From: Ornatilinea apprima
Lineage (GTDB): Bacteria; Chloroflexota; Anaerolineae; Anaerolineales; Anaerolineaceae
NCBI RefSeq assembly: GCF_001306115.1
Contig: NZ_LGCL01000027.1
Span: 25,181-89,180 of the forward strand
DNA length: 64,000 nt
Direction of reading: 5' to 3'
The position numbers and the translations under genes were made by a program. Below, piece by piece: positions 45,089 to 53,291 of the stretch. Under the pieces are notes generated by a model. The model was not told the DNA's origin. It was given only the letters and a program-made list of their open reading frames with translations, and did no database searches. Position 1 is the stretch's first letter. Each line of letters starts with the position of its first letter.

Positions 45089-46156
45089 TCAGGCGGTCAG
45101 GGCGATGACCTTTTCAGCAAGCAGGTTCGAAAGCAGTTCCTGCCAATCTGCTTGTAGATCGATCTTCGCGCCAAGGGTGCAATCGCCGCCGACATTCATC
45201 TTTTGGACATACTTGCAGTCACTGGCCTGCTCCCAAAGCACACTCGCCCATGCATCGAGGATCGGTATCTCCAATGCTTCCTTGAGGCGCTCGGTGAACA
45301 GGCGGATTAACTCCGCGCTCGGGTCCGAGACGTCGCGAAAAACGAGAAGATATGCAACCAGGTCCTCCGGCTCCCACTTGCCCGGCGTTGCCAGGCGCGA
45401 GACGAAAGCGGCATGGTGACTGGTGTACTCGGGCATGGCCTGCCAGGCCTGTTCGTACTTATCGGTTGGGATCAGGGTGTGATCGCCCACTCCATCTTGT
45501 ATCATTTGCAGCGATTTGCCGGTCATCAGCGTGATCCGCAGCGACTCCAGGCTGGTTTTGTAACCTACCAACCCCATATATGCCAGCGCGTGATCGTCGT
45601 CGAAGGCGTAGCCGGTAACGTGGCCCATCGCCTGCCCGTTACGCAGACGAGGCACCGCGCCGGTAAACAACCGCTTCGCCGGTTCTTGACCGCTTCCTTC
45701 TCTTGGGGTGATTTTCCAGACCACAATTCCGGCATTGACTCGCGCCAGTTCTTCGTTGATCTCGCGCAGGATTTCATACATCCCCTTCCAGGTATGTACG
45801 CCTGAGAAGGTGACCGCCGTATCGCCGGCGTGAATGCGCGCCATGCGCTGCTGCACGATCAGTTCGGCTTCTGCCAACGACAAGGGCTGGTAGTGGGAGA
45901 TCACCTCTGGCTGTTTGACGCCTGGTTTTGCAGTGTAGAGATAGGCTCCAAGCTCCGAATCGTAGTTCAGGAAACCGGCGCTGCCAACGGCATAATCGTA
46001 TGGATATGCCGCGCGTGCCAGCCACTGCCCCAGATCCTCTCTCGTCGGAAGCCCGCTGCCATCTTTGTAGGCAGCAATGACAACTTTACCCTCCTTCTGC
46101 CGGGCAATAATCCGGCTGATCTTGTCTCTCAAATACTTGTCCTCATACACGTTCAT
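45089..46156 (-). CDS. Element protein of unknown function
   Basis: This 355-residue protein has a strong start: AGGAGGAGCAG lies immediately before the ATG. It is not recognised as a known family. 'SYLYTAKPGVKQPEVISHYQ' style text is rich in aromatic residues, and there is no clear catalytic motif, signal peptide or membrane span. It is transcribed toward the methyltransferase-helicase gene, 112 bases away. The leader carries the paired AACGTGAG motif (46182-46221) also found before the 48895 and 52851 genes, so it probably shares their regulation. Confidence 0.7.
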   Translation of the reverse strand: MNVYEDKYLRDKISRIIARQKEGKVVIAAYKDGSGLPTREDLGQWLARAAYPYDYAVGSAGFLNYDSELGAYLYTAKPGVKQPEVISHYQPLSLAEAELIVQQRMARIHAGDTAVTFSGVHTWKGMYEILREINEELARVNAGIVVWKITPREGSGQEPAKRLFTGAVPRLRNGQAMGHVTGYAFDDDHALAYMGLVGYKTSLESLRITLMTGKSLQMIQDGVGDHTLIPTDKYEQAWQAMPEYTSHHAAFVSRLATPGKWEPEDLVAYLLVFRDVSDPSAELIRLFTERLKEALEIPILDAWASVLWEQASDCKYVQKMNVGGDCTLGAKIDLQADWQELLSNLLAEKVIALTA

Positions 46157-46181
46157 CTGCTCCTCCTGAAAAGTGAAATAG

Positions 46182-46221
46182 CTTACGTTGAAGAACTCTA
46201 GAAAACACTGCTCACGTTCTC
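46182..46221 (-). promoter_or_regulatory. Paired AACGTGAG leader motif, copy C
   Basis: On the minus strand, AACGTGAG and AACGTAAG lie 29 bases apart, 26 bases before the 46156 start. Compare 48936-48976 and 52872-52913. Confidence 0.6.
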
Positions 46222-46417
46222 GCAGTTCCGCTCACAAGCGTGATCAGAACAGCAAACAGAAGCAGATCAATCCAATTGATCAGCTTCCATTTGCTTTTTT
46301 GGAAGATAAGCTATATAAAAGAAAGCTGATATTGAAAATTTTTGCCAGAGTCACCATTTATATTTGACATAACAGCAAAATTTCATAAAATTAAAATCAC
46401 TCATCAGAGGAGAAAAT

Positions 46418-47009
46418 ATGCACATCACCCATAGTTTTTTAGGTGAAACACTCGGTTCATATAGGTGTCTATTTTTTTTTACTTCTAGAAGATTATATTG
46501 ACGCACAAACCGAGTTCGTGCATAGATTAGATCTATCTCTAGAACGATTTGCCAGGAACCTTGGTCATTCTGGCGCTGTAGTAAAGCCTTTTGTAGGTGA
46601 TATAGAAGCTACCAAAGCTGAAGTTTTGAGGAAAAGTTGGACTGAAAGAGAATTGCACGAAATTAGAAAAACACCTGGCTTGCTATTGATAAATGTTGAC
46701 TTTGTTGTTTTTGACCCAAGAGAACATCCATGGATTTATATAAACTTAGGAGAAAGAGTACAACAGGAGGAACCATCAGTTCCGCGAATATGGATTGATC
46801 ACATTTTGAATAAACTGGCCGAGTCAGCAAATAATACAGAAAAAGACATCTTCCAGGAGGCTAATAAAATCCTCAATGAGGTCCCTCTCTCTGATGTTGC
46901 AGCGATATTTGAAGTGAAACCGGGAGTTTTTGGGTTTAGCATAGACCTTTTAAAGGGTGGGAAGCTTCTTACGACCCTATTTGAACGTATGAGCTCAAAA
47001 CACCAATAA
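46418..47009 (+). pseudogene. Frameshifted protein of unknown function (T9 tract)
   Basis: An ATG at 46418 lies six bases after GAGGAG, but its frame stops after 27 codons. Removing one T from the nine-T run at 46472-46480 joins it to a 188-residue frame that otherwise begins only at a poor GTG (46443). The product would begin 'MHITHSFLGETLGSYRCLFF' and continue 'LLLEDYIDAQTEFVHRLDLS'. It contains 'WTERELHEIRKTPGLLLINVD'. It is AT-rich and on the opposite strand to its neighbours, so it is a separate insertion or regulatory gene. A sequencing error, a phase-variable switch or programmed slippage are all possible. Family unknown. Confidence 0.6.
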
Positions 47010-47094
47010 TGATTTAGATATTTCTCTCTGAACAAATTAAGATCAACTCTCTTCACGTTATACAAATTAATGCAGTTGTCATATGTTTAGGGAA

Positions 47095-47123
47095 GTCTCC
47101 ACACCAACGACTGGTGTGGAGAC
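47095..47123 (-). terminator. Hairpin after beta-clamp gene
   Basis: GTCTCCACACCA and TGGTGTGGAGAC form a 12-bp stem just after the minus-strand dnaN stop. No strong T-run. Confidence 0.5.
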
Positions 47124-47146
47124 CCCCAATTTATTACCGAATGTTA

Positions 47147-48316
47147 TTATGAGTCAATGTGCATTGGCATCAACACATACCGGTACGCGTCCTGCTCTTC
47201 CCCTGTCGGGGATGCTACGCAACCAGCAGGGCGGATCATCGCCGGCGTGTTGTGCGCGTTCGTCTCGATCACCACGCGTTTCGTGGAAATCGCTTCTAAG
47301 GCGTCTTGCAAGAACTTCACGTTGAACGCGATTTCCAACTCCTGTCCTTCCACGGTTGCATCTAGCTCGATTTCGCTCTCGCCGGTTTCCGCTGAAGCAG
47401 CCAGCAGTTTGACCTTGCCGCTCTGATCCGTGCCCGGCTGCAGGTGGAAGCGAACCACGTTGCTCCCTTCCCTGGCGATGATCCCGGCCTGCTTGCAGGC
47501 TTTCAGCAGCTCGCCCGCATCCACAATCGTGCGGGTCTTGTAACCTTTGGGGATGATCACCTGGTAATCGGGGAACTTTCCGTCGATCAGTTGGGAAACG
47601 ATCTGCACGCGACGGCTGTCGTCCAGGCGCAGCACCACCTGGCTGCCGGCAGAGGGCAGGTACAGCGTGACCGTGCTGGCTTTTGTCGCGCTTAGGATAC
47701 GCAGAACTTCTTTCAGCACAGAGGCCGGAATGATCAACTGCTTTTTCTCAAGTGAAAGCGCGACTTCCGTTTTGTGCAGTGCCAGGCGAAAACCATCTGT
47801 TGCCGCCAACGAAATCGTCTTTCCCTCCATCTGGAGCAGAACCCCGGTCAGCACCGGACGGCTTTCATCCACCGAAGCGGCAAATGCTACCGCGCGGATC
47901 ATCTCCTTGAGAGTCGCTGCGTCGATCGGAATGCCGCCAGAAGTATCAAACTCCGGCATTTTGGGAAATTCCTCTGCTTCCATCCCCTTGACCACGCCTT
48001 TGTAGGTGCCGCACTTCAACGCAGCCTCCGGCTTCCCGTTCACGGAGAAGGTCACTTCCGGTTCGGTGAACGAATTAACCACGTCGGTGAGCGTTTTCGC
48101 CGGCAGGGTCAGCCCGACATCGCCATCCATCTTGGCATCCATCCACACGCTAACGCCTATGGTCAGATCCGTGGCTGAAAGGCGCAGCTGGCTCTCCTCC
48201 TTGCTGATCAAGATGTTTCCGAGAACGGGCAGGTGCGTGTGAGATGCAATCGCCCGCCCGACAATCGCCAGGCTTTCGGCGAAGGTATTCTTCTGAACCG
48301 TCACTTTGCTTGCCAT
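47147..48316 (-). CDS. dnaN: Element-encoded DNA polymerase III beta clamp
   Basis: A 389-residue ring-shaped processivity factor, about the usual 365-380 length. The three-domain pattern is visible: 'LPVLGNILISKEESQLRLSA' (domain 1), 'RPVLTGVLLQMEGKTISLAATDGFRLA' split over residues 163-190 (domain 2), and the C-terminal 'PAMIRPAGC...YVLMPMH', which holds the polymerase-binding pocket. This gene is next to unknown element genes, not to dnaA or recF, so it is an accessory copy. It could support replication of the element or take over host polymerase III. AGGAGG lies nine bases before the ATG. Confidence 0.93.
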   Translation of the reverse strand: MASKVTVQKNTFAESLAIVGRAIASHTHLPVLGNILISKEESQLRLSATDLTIGVSVWMDAKMDGDVGLTLPAKTLTDVVNSFTEPEVTFSVNGKPEAALKCGTYKGVVKGMEAEEFPKMPEFDTSGGIPIDAATLKEMIRAVAFAASVDESRPVLTGVLLQMEGKTISLAATDGFRLALHKTEVALSLEKKQLIIPASVLKEVLRILSATKASTVTLYLPSAGSQVVLRLDDSRRVQIVSQLIDGKFPDYQVIIPKGYKTRTIVDAGELLKACKQAGIIAREGSNVVRFHLQPGTDQSGKVKLLAASAETGESEIELDATVEGQELEIAFNVKFLQDALEAISTKRVVIETNAHNTPAMIRPAGCVASPTGEEQDAYRYVLMPMHIDS

Positions 48317-48352
48317 GATTCTGATCCTCCTTGTGTTTTTCCTGTCAAGTAA

Positions 48353-48895
48353 TTACGGAATCTGCGCGTCCATCCAGGCGCGCAGCGTATCAACGGCTTT
48401 CTGATCCTCGGCCATGCGGCTCATCACCGCTTCCATGGATACATCGGCTTGTAGGTTCCTGGCCCATTCACGCAGCAGCGGCTCCAGGTCTTCCATGAAA
48501 AGCGTCACCAGTGGGTTGCGCGGCTGCTGCTCCCACTGCAAGGAAAGAATCCGCTCGGCTTCAGGCACCAGAACCACAAAGGCCTGGTGAGTGTCCAGGT
48601 CAATCAAGAGGTGGTATGTGGCAAAATCTTCCGAAGAACCGAGGTTGTAGTTGAATAGAGCGGGAGCAACAAGCGGGTGCTGAATGTAGGTGAGGTAACC
48701 CGGCCAATGGCCGGTAAAGGAAACGATCCCATCTGAAACCATCACCTCATCACCGCAGGGCTCCCACCATAATGCCAGGTAGCGGGCATGGCTTCTGCCC
48801 ACCTTTGGTGTGTGGTGGTTTTGATACCCAACCGCGCGTTCGAGAATCGACGCAGGGGGTACAGGAATACGCAAACGAGACATTTGAAAATCCAT
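48353..48895 (-). CDS. Element protein of unknown function
   Basis: A 180-residue protein read from ATG 48895, eight bases after AGGAG. An upstream in-frame start (48970) has no ribosome-binding site and would cross the regulatory motif at 48936-48976. It contains 'GYQNHHTPKVGRSHARYLAL' near the N-terminus and is rich in Trp and aromatic residues. A region 'FATYHLLIDLDTHQAFVVLVP' suggests beta structure. No known family recognised. It lies 36 bases upstream of the clamp gene and shares its transcript. Confidence 0.6.
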   Translation of the reverse strand: MDFQMSRLRIPVPPASILERAVGYQNHHTPKVGRSHARYLALWWEPCGDEVMVSDGIVSFTGHWPGYLTYIQHPLVAPALFNYNLGSSEDFATYHLLIDLDTHQAFVVLVPEAERILSLQWEQQPRNPLVTLFMEDLEPLLREWARNLQADVSMEAVMSRMAEDQKAVDTLRAWMDAQIP

Positions 48896-48935
48896 ATCGC
48901 TTCTCCTATGAAATTCAGATCGAAAAAGGGAACAA

Positions 48936-48976
48936 CTCACGTTAGAACTACCGGTATATGCATTGCTCACGTTGAC
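48936..48976 (-). promoter_or_regulatory. Paired AACGTGAG leader motif, copy B
   Basis: On the minus strand, CAACGTGAG and TAACGTGAG lie about 30 bases apart, 41 bases before the 48895 start. Confidence 0.6.
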
Positions 48977-49061
48977 AGCAATGTTGCACGCTGTCTATAG
49001 ACCAACCGGAGCGGTTGATCTACACGCTTGCGCCAGCATTGTCTGCAAGCCAGAAAGAAGC

Positions 49062-49094
49062 GTGAAACGCAGGCGCTTGCTCCCTGCGTTTCAC
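49062..49094 (-). terminator. Hairpin after the 49536 gene
   Basis: GTGAAACGCAGG and CCTGCGTTTCAC pair perfectly over 12 bp, just after the minus-strand stop at 49102. Confidence 0.6.
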
Positions 49095-49101
49095 CGTCTC
49101 T

Positions 49102-49536
49102 CTAGAAGTCGTCAAAACCGGCTGATGCGCCGGCATCCACCCAATAGGCTTCGTCGTCGCCCAGGCGGGTGGCATTCTCGTACATTTCGGCCAGCGGGCC
49201 TTCGTCCGGCTCGAACTCCGGCTCCCATAGCGCAGGGTTGATTTCCCGGCTGGTCACCTCCCTCGAACTACAGAGGGGGGGCATCACCCGGTCCAGAACG
49301 ATTCCCCGCGAGTTCAGCGGATCCAGCTCTTTCAGATCGCGCTGGATCTTATCCGCCAGGATCAATACGGTTTCTTCCGTGAGTTGGCCAGTGGGCAGGT
49401 TGTGCGCCAGAACCGTCTGCGCGACAGCTTCGGCGATCTGTCCCCAGGTCACCGTGAAAGCAGGCGCGTCCGATGGGTAGCCGTTGTGGGCTAGCAGCTT
49501 GGCGATTTCAAAACTCAGTTCTACAGATTCGATCAT
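49102..49536 (-). CDS. Element protein of unknown function
   Basis: A 144-residue protein read from ATG 49536, six bases after AGGAG. The start at 49593 would overlap radC. It includes 'LSFEIAKLLAHNGYPSDAPA' and is acidic at the C-terminus ('DDEAYWVDAGASAGFDDF'). No domain is recognised. It is 17 bases downstream of radC and ends before a hairpin, so it is the last gene of that transcript. Confidence 0.65.
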   Translation of the reverse strand: MIESVELSFEIAKLLAHNGYPSDAPAFTVTWGQIAEAVAQTVLAHNLPTGQLTEETVLILADKIQRDLKELDPLNSRGIVLDRVMPPLCSSREVTSREINPALWEPEFEPDEGPLAEMYENATRLGDDEAYWVDAGASAGFDDF

Positions 49537-49553
49537 CTGGTTCTCCTTGTGAT

Positions 49554-50273
49554 TTATGAAAAGCCCAATCCTTTTTCCTTGAGCGATACCCAACGTGAAA
49601 GGCCGATCACCAGGTGGTCCAACACGGGCACATCCAGGAGTTTGCCGGCCTGCACGATGGCGCGGGTGACGCTCACATCTTCCGGACTGGGCGTTGGATC
49701 GGTTGAGGGATGATTGTGGGCGATGATGATTCCGGCGGCATTGCGCTGCAGCGCTGGTTTGAACAACTCGCCAATGCGCACCATCGATGAATTCAGGCTG
49801 CCGTGATAGATTTCCACCACATCCAGCATCCGATTGCGCGTGTCGAGTGGCATTACGATCATGTACTCCTGCTCGCGGTGCGCCAGCATGGGCATCAGGA
49901 TTTGGGCAGCGTCACCAGGCGAGTGAATCGCCGGACGCTCATCTTCTGGCTGCAGCAGCTTGCGTCCTAACGCTAGAGACGCCTTGAGCCTCAGTGCGGT
50001 CTGGTTTCCTACGCCCTGCACTTTGGCAATCTCCATCACGTGCGCATGGGCGATCTTCTGAACCGTTCCATACTGCGCCAGCAGGCGTTCGGCGATTTCA
50101 ATTTGAGTAGAACCGCCGATGATGACCGCCAGGAGTTCCGCCAGGCTGCACGCATCCGAGTCTTTCGCCACGCGGTAGCCAGGCTGCTCGCATACGGGCA
50201 GGTGTTTCAACCGAGGCAGGGTATAGGTTTGGGGTGTGGATTCTTGTAAGAGGTACGGTTGTTGCTCGTTCAT
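49554..50273 (-). CDS. radC: RadC/JAB-domain protein
   Basis: A 239-residue protein of the RadC family. N-terminal helices carry a helix-hairpin-helix ('AHVMEIAKVQGVGNQTALRL' near 80-100), then the JAMM-type motif 'IIAHNHPSTDPTPSPEDVSV' near residue 190, with the His-x-His...Ser-x-x-Asp metal site. RadC homologues are common on mobile elements, and their true activity is uncertain despite the name. GGAG lies six bases before the ATG. The leader carries nested GGGG/CCCC hairpins (50291-50329). Confidence 0.92.
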   Translation of the reverse strand: MNEQQPYLLQESTPQTYTLPRLKHLPVCEQPGYRVAKDSDACSLAELLAVIIGGSTQIEIAERLLAQYGTVQKIAHAHVMEIAKVQGVGNQTALRLKASLALGRKLLQPEDERPAIHSPGDAAQILMPMLAHREQEYMIVMPLDTRNRMLDVVEIYHGSLNSSMVRIGELFKPALQRNAAGIIIAHNHPSTDPTPSPEDVSVTRAIVQAGKLLDVPVLDHLVIGLSRWVSLKEKGLGFS

Positions 50274-50290
50274 GTCTATCTCCAGTTGGC

Positions 50291-50329
50291 GAGGGGACAG
50301 ACATCCCCCATCGGGGGCGTTGTCCCCTC
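50291..50329 (-). other. Nested hairpin in the radC leader
   Basis: GAGGGGACA and TGTCCCCTC enclose a second stem CCCCC/GGGGG. The minus-strand transcript places it 18 bases before the radC start, without a U-run. It could be a stability or regulatory element. Confidence 0.5.
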
Positions 50330-50345
50330 GTAGGGTTGTGATTTT

Positions 50346-50924
50346 TCAGGCTGTGGGGTCATACCCCGTTTCCAAAAAGGTTTTACGGTTGATTGCCTCG
50401 CACTCTTCCCAGGTCATCACCTCATCTCGCTTCACGCCGGGGTAACCGGGCGCGGGTGGGATCAACCAGGGATTTTCCGCAAGCTGCTTTTTGATTCGCT
50501 CGCATTTTGCTTCAAGGAAGTGCCGCAGCCCGCCCTTTTCGCAGCGCCAGCCCGGAGATTTTGTGTACTTGCCGTCCCAATTCCGGTCCGGATAGGTCTT
50601 TGCGCCGCAGATCGGGCAGGTTGGTATGATGGCCGGCTCAGGCGCGCGTTGACCGCCGGCTTGTAGGTACTGCCGGACAACCTCGACCGCTTCACAGAAA
50701 GGCGTATCGCAAGAGCAGGTTTTATCCTTATTGACGCGGTGGTAACGGATCGTCTCGCCCGCGCCGAAATCCACCAGGTATTGAAAGCCCTGGATGGATA
50801 CCTGCGGGTAGCAGCCAACCAGGTTGACTGGCGGCGCTTCCAGCACGCGGTTCCGAGAAGCAGTCTGGTGGTTCCAGCGCCGCTCGCCCGCTTTTGCGTC
50901 ACTCGATATAAGTCCTGTCTTCAC
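50346..50924 (-). CDS. Zinc-ribbon protein of unknown function
   Basis: A 192-residue protein. GTG 50924 is the likely start: it overlaps the stop of the upstream gene (GTGTGA) and has GGAGGG about seven bases upstream. The longer frame to 50981 lies inside that gene. The N-terminal half carries 'CSCDTPFCEAVEVVRQYL', resembling a SWIM-like Cys pattern, and the C-terminal half a zinc ribbon ('CPICGAKTYPDRNWDG' with 'WRCEKGGLRHF'). DNA binding is likely. Its neighbours are SSB, Rad52-like and RadC genes, so a role in element DNA processing is plausible. Confidence 0.7.
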   Translation of the reverse strand: MKTGLISSDAKAGERRWNHQTASRNRVLEAPPVNLVGCYPQVSIQGFQYLVDFGAGETIRYHRVNKDKTCSCDTPFCEAVEVVRQYLQAGGQRAPEPAIIPTCPICGAKTYPDRNWDGKYTKSPGWRCEKGGLRHFLEAKCERIKKQLAENPWLIPPAPGYPGVKRDEVMTWEECEAINRKTFLETGYDPTA

Positions 50925-51253
50925 ACCTTGCGCCCTCCGGGGCGCGGGGTGCACAGCGTGTACGCCATCTCCAGAAACCAATCCGGCGCAGGCTCAGGCT
51001 GTACCTCTGTTTCTGGTTGCATTTCAACCGGCTGCGCCTCAATATTCTCGATATGCACGTTGCGGAGGTGATGGGTAGACCAAACTGCGGTATCATCCTG
51101 ATAAGGACCGCCATGACTCATCTTCGTGAACGGCTCAAGGCCGTCCAACGCCTTCACCCAGGCCGTACCCGGCCGGGGACCTTTACCCAAAATCTCCACG
51201 GCAATGATTGCATCGCCATAGCAAGTACTGACCGTAATTTTGCCAACGATCAT
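50921..51253 (-). CDS. Small protein of unknown function
   Basis: A 110-residue protein with AGGAGG five bases before its ATG. The N-terminal part ('VGKITVSTCYGDAIIAVEIL') looks like beta strands. The C-terminal 35 residues are rich in Glu and Pro. No family recognised. Its GTGTGA stop overlap with the following zinc-ribbon gene shows translational coupling. Confidence 0.65.
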   Translation of the reverse strand: MIVGKITVSTCYGDAIIAVEILGKGPRPGTAWVKALDGLEPFTKMSHGGPYQDDTAVWSTHHLRNVHIENIEAQPVEMQPETEVQPEPAPDWFLEMAYTLCTPRPGGRKV

Positions 51254-51270
51254 CTGATCCTCCTGTGAGT

Positions 51271-51312
51271 TAAAAAATCAAAGGGTATGCCTCCTTGCAC
51301 ATACCCTTTGAT
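51271..51312 (-). terminator. Intrinsic terminator of ssb
   Basis: ATCAAAGGGTATG and CATACCCTTTGAT form a 13-bp stem. The minus-strand transcript then has six U. It lies between ssb and the 51253 gene. Confidence 0.85.
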
Positions 51313-51342
51313 CCGCCTGTGTTGATTCAGTTGTTTAGAATG

Positions 51343-51741
51343 CTAAAAAGCGATATCGTTATCAAAGTTGCCGACAGTTTCGCCTTCCTCGCCATCTTCG
51401 CGCCCGGAAAGGAAACGCACAATTGAGGCGGCAACCTCGTAGGAAGCGCCGTGCTTGCCATTGCTTTCCCACACGCGCGGACCGCCGGTATCGGGATCCG
51501 GGGTAAGCCGGCCTTCGATGAGCACCTTGCTGCCCTTGTGCAGGAACTGGTTGCAGGTTTCCGCCTGCTTTCCCCACACCGTCACGCGGAACCAGGTGGT
51601 TTCTTTCACCGGCTGACCGCCGTTGCTTGTGTGCCGGCGGTTGGCGGCGACGGAAAGGGTGGTTACTGGCTGTTCGGTGGGGGTGTAACGCATCTCCGGC
51701 TCTTTGCCGAGATTGCCCACTAGAATCAGTGTTTGATACAT
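51343..51741 (-). CDS. ssb: Single-stranded DNA-binding protein
   Basis: A 132-residue protein with the SSB OB fold: 'LILVGNLGKEPEMRYTP', 'WFRVTVWGKQAETCNQFLHK' and 'GSKVLIEGRL'. The C-terminus is acidic ('DNDIAF'), as expected for the partner-binding tail. It coats single-stranded DNA during replication and repair. It lies next to the Rad52-like gene, so the pair probably works together in strand annealing. AGGAG lies seven bases before the ATG. Confidence 0.95.
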   Translation of the reverse strand: MYQTLILVGNLGKEPEMRYTPTEQPVTTLSVAANRRHTSNGGQPVKETTWFRVTVWGKQAETCNQFLHKGSKVLIEGRLTPDPDTGGPRVWESNGKHGASYEVAASIVRFLSGREDGEEGETVGNFDNDIAF

Positions 51742-51771
51742 ATCATTCTCCTTTGTTTGAAAAACGGTTTG

Positions 51772-52851
51772 TTATGCAGCGACGGTGCTGGTCCGCTGCG
51801 ATGCTATCCAGAAGCGCAACGAGTCCTTCGAGTCCGGCGCGCTACCAGTAGCTTTCTTGTAGGTGTCGTAGGCTTCCTGTTCGCTCACGTTGCCATTGAC
51901 GCTGGTACCATCGCCATACTTACGTCCATTCGCATTTGTACTGGCCTGTGATGCGGCCGGCGAATGAGTGCTTTGCGCTGCAACAGGTGTGTTCGAGCCA
52001 CCATCCCGAGACGTTTCCATGCCCGCAGTCTGGGCAATTTCCTTGTCATACAGGTCATTGCCAAACTGGCTGCCAAGTTGGCGAAAACAGCGTTTAAGGC
52101 AGTCCGTAGCCGAGCCCGCCAGTGCCATATCCAATGCTTCGGGAGTATCACCCGTGAAAATACAGCGACCGAGATCCGCATGACTATATTCCTTGCCATC
52201 CAGTTCCACGGTGACTTTTCCGGTGATGTACACCAGGCCCACCTCTTCGGTCTGAAAGTTGCCGTTGGCATCGGTGACCGGGACCTTGCGTCTTTCCTGC
52301 TGGTTCCAGGCCAGGATTTTCTTGTGCCAACGCACAATCAAAGGCTCGCTGATCAAGTCAAAAGACCAGGCAAAGCCGAAGATTGCATTGGCGCGGTCAA
52401 TGACGTCATAGCCCTCCAAATATGGGACGCTGCCCATTCCGGGTGCTTGACGGCGCTTGACCCTGGACATATCCAACGGTTGGCGCAGTTCCCACAAGAT
52501 GCGGTTGAAGCGTTCAGATAAGTTGTTCGAATCGGGTTGATCCATTTGCTGCTCCTTGTAATTGGCTTGAAGAACTTCGTTTTGTGCCGCCTCTGAAAGA
52601 CGGACGCCCTCAATGTGCTTGCACAAAATCTGCGGCCCGCGTTGTTGATAGTCCATGCACGTACAGACCCAGGTGTCACCCTGAAGTGAGACGGCATAAG
52701 GCAGCTTTTCGCCGTTTTTAACCGTCCATTGTTGCGGCCCTGCCCGACTGATGTGAAATAGACCGGCGCGAATTGCAGATTTTGCGCGTTCCGTACGTTC
52801 CAACTGCGCTGCATTGGGATCCCCGGATCGGGGAATTAGTTCATCATTCAT
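51772..52851 (-). CDS. SWIM zinc finger-Rad52/Rad22-like annealing protein
   Basis: A 359-residue protein read from ATG 52851, right after AGGAGGATC. Residues 60-80 hold a SWIM zinc finger: 'CTCMDYQQRGPQILCKH' (Cys63, Cys65, Cys77, His79). Residues about 105-270 match the Rad52/Rad22 annealing domain: 'GYDVIDRANAIFGFAWSFDL' and 'ALAGSATDCLKRCFRQLGSQ'. The tail is low-complexity. Rad52-type annealases help phages and elements recombine single strands. The SWIM module may add DNA or protein contacts. It lies just upstream of ssb. Confidence 0.9.
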   Translation of the reverse strand: MNDELIPRSGDPNAAQLERTERAKSAIRAGLFHISRAGPQQWTVKNGEKLPYAVSLQGDTWVCTCMDYQQRGPQILCKHIEGVRLSEAAQNEVLQANYKEQQMDQPDSNNLSERFNRILWELRQPLDMSRVKRRQAPGMGSVPYLEGYDVIDRANAIFGFAWSFDLISEPLIVRWHKKILAWNQQERRKVPVTDANGNFQTEEVGLVYITGKVTVELDGKEYSHADLGRCIFTGDTPEALDMALAGSATDCLKRCFRQLGSQFGNDLYDKEIAQTAGMETSRDGGSNTPVAAQSTHSPAASQASTNANGRKYGDGTSVNGNVSEQEAYDTYKKATGSAPDSKDSLRFWIASQRTSTVAA

Positions 52852-52871
52852 GATCCTCCTGTATGAAATAA

Positions 52872-52913
52872 CTCTCGTTGAACGATCTGATCCAATACAC
52901 GGCTCGCGTTGAC
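52872..52913 (-). promoter_or_regulatory. Paired AACGTGAG leader motif, copy A
   Basis: On the minus strand, CAACGCGAG and CAACGAGAG lie 31 bases apart, 21 bases before the 52851 start. Confidence 0.6.
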
Positions 52914-53000
52914 TACTGCTCCAAACAAACGCAGAGCAGGTAACGCCAGAACTCGACGAATGGTCAATGTCTCGCATTACACGCCCTGAAACGGGTTTTG

Positions 53001-53027
53001 TGGACGGGCGCATTCAACGCCCGTCCA
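53001..53027. other. 10-bp perfect hairpin
   Basis: TGGACGGGCG and CGCCCGTCCA with a seven-base loop, in the 440-base gap before the Rad52-like gene. Its role is unknown. Confidence 0.5.
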
Positions 53028-53114
53028 TTTAGAAAATGAATCTCCTTGTTTGTTTGAACCTTTCGCCTTACGAGCAAAAGGTTGTTTGTTAAAGTGCTGG
53101 CCAAACGGACTTAA

Positions 53115-53175
53115 ACAAAAAAGGAGGATGCACAAGCTGCTCTTCGATAAAGAGCCGTACACTTGTGATCCTCCA
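53115..53175 (-). terminator. Long intrinsic terminator of the SSB-like gene
   Basis: GGAGGAT..CACAAG (53123-53136) pairs with CTTGTG..ATCCTCC (53162-53174) around an inner GCTCTT/AAAGAGC stem. On the minus strand six U follow. The rest of 52852-53291 holds no gene I can support. Confidence 0.75.
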
Positions 53176-53291
53176 GGAACACCAGCTGAGCAGGGGAACT
53201 CGCTGGTGATTTCAGATGGCTACGCTTTGCCCATGCTACTCTAAGTTGATTCGGTAATTTACGGCAGGGAGGCGTAACCGGGCAAACAGGG

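Noticed and set aside
46443..47009. GTG start at 46443 for the frameshifted gene
   Set aside because: It has no ribosome-binding site, while a strong one precedes the ATG at 46418 in the other frame.
53050..53244. 64-codon plus-strand frame
   Set aside because: It runs through the long terminator hairpin and has no start signal.
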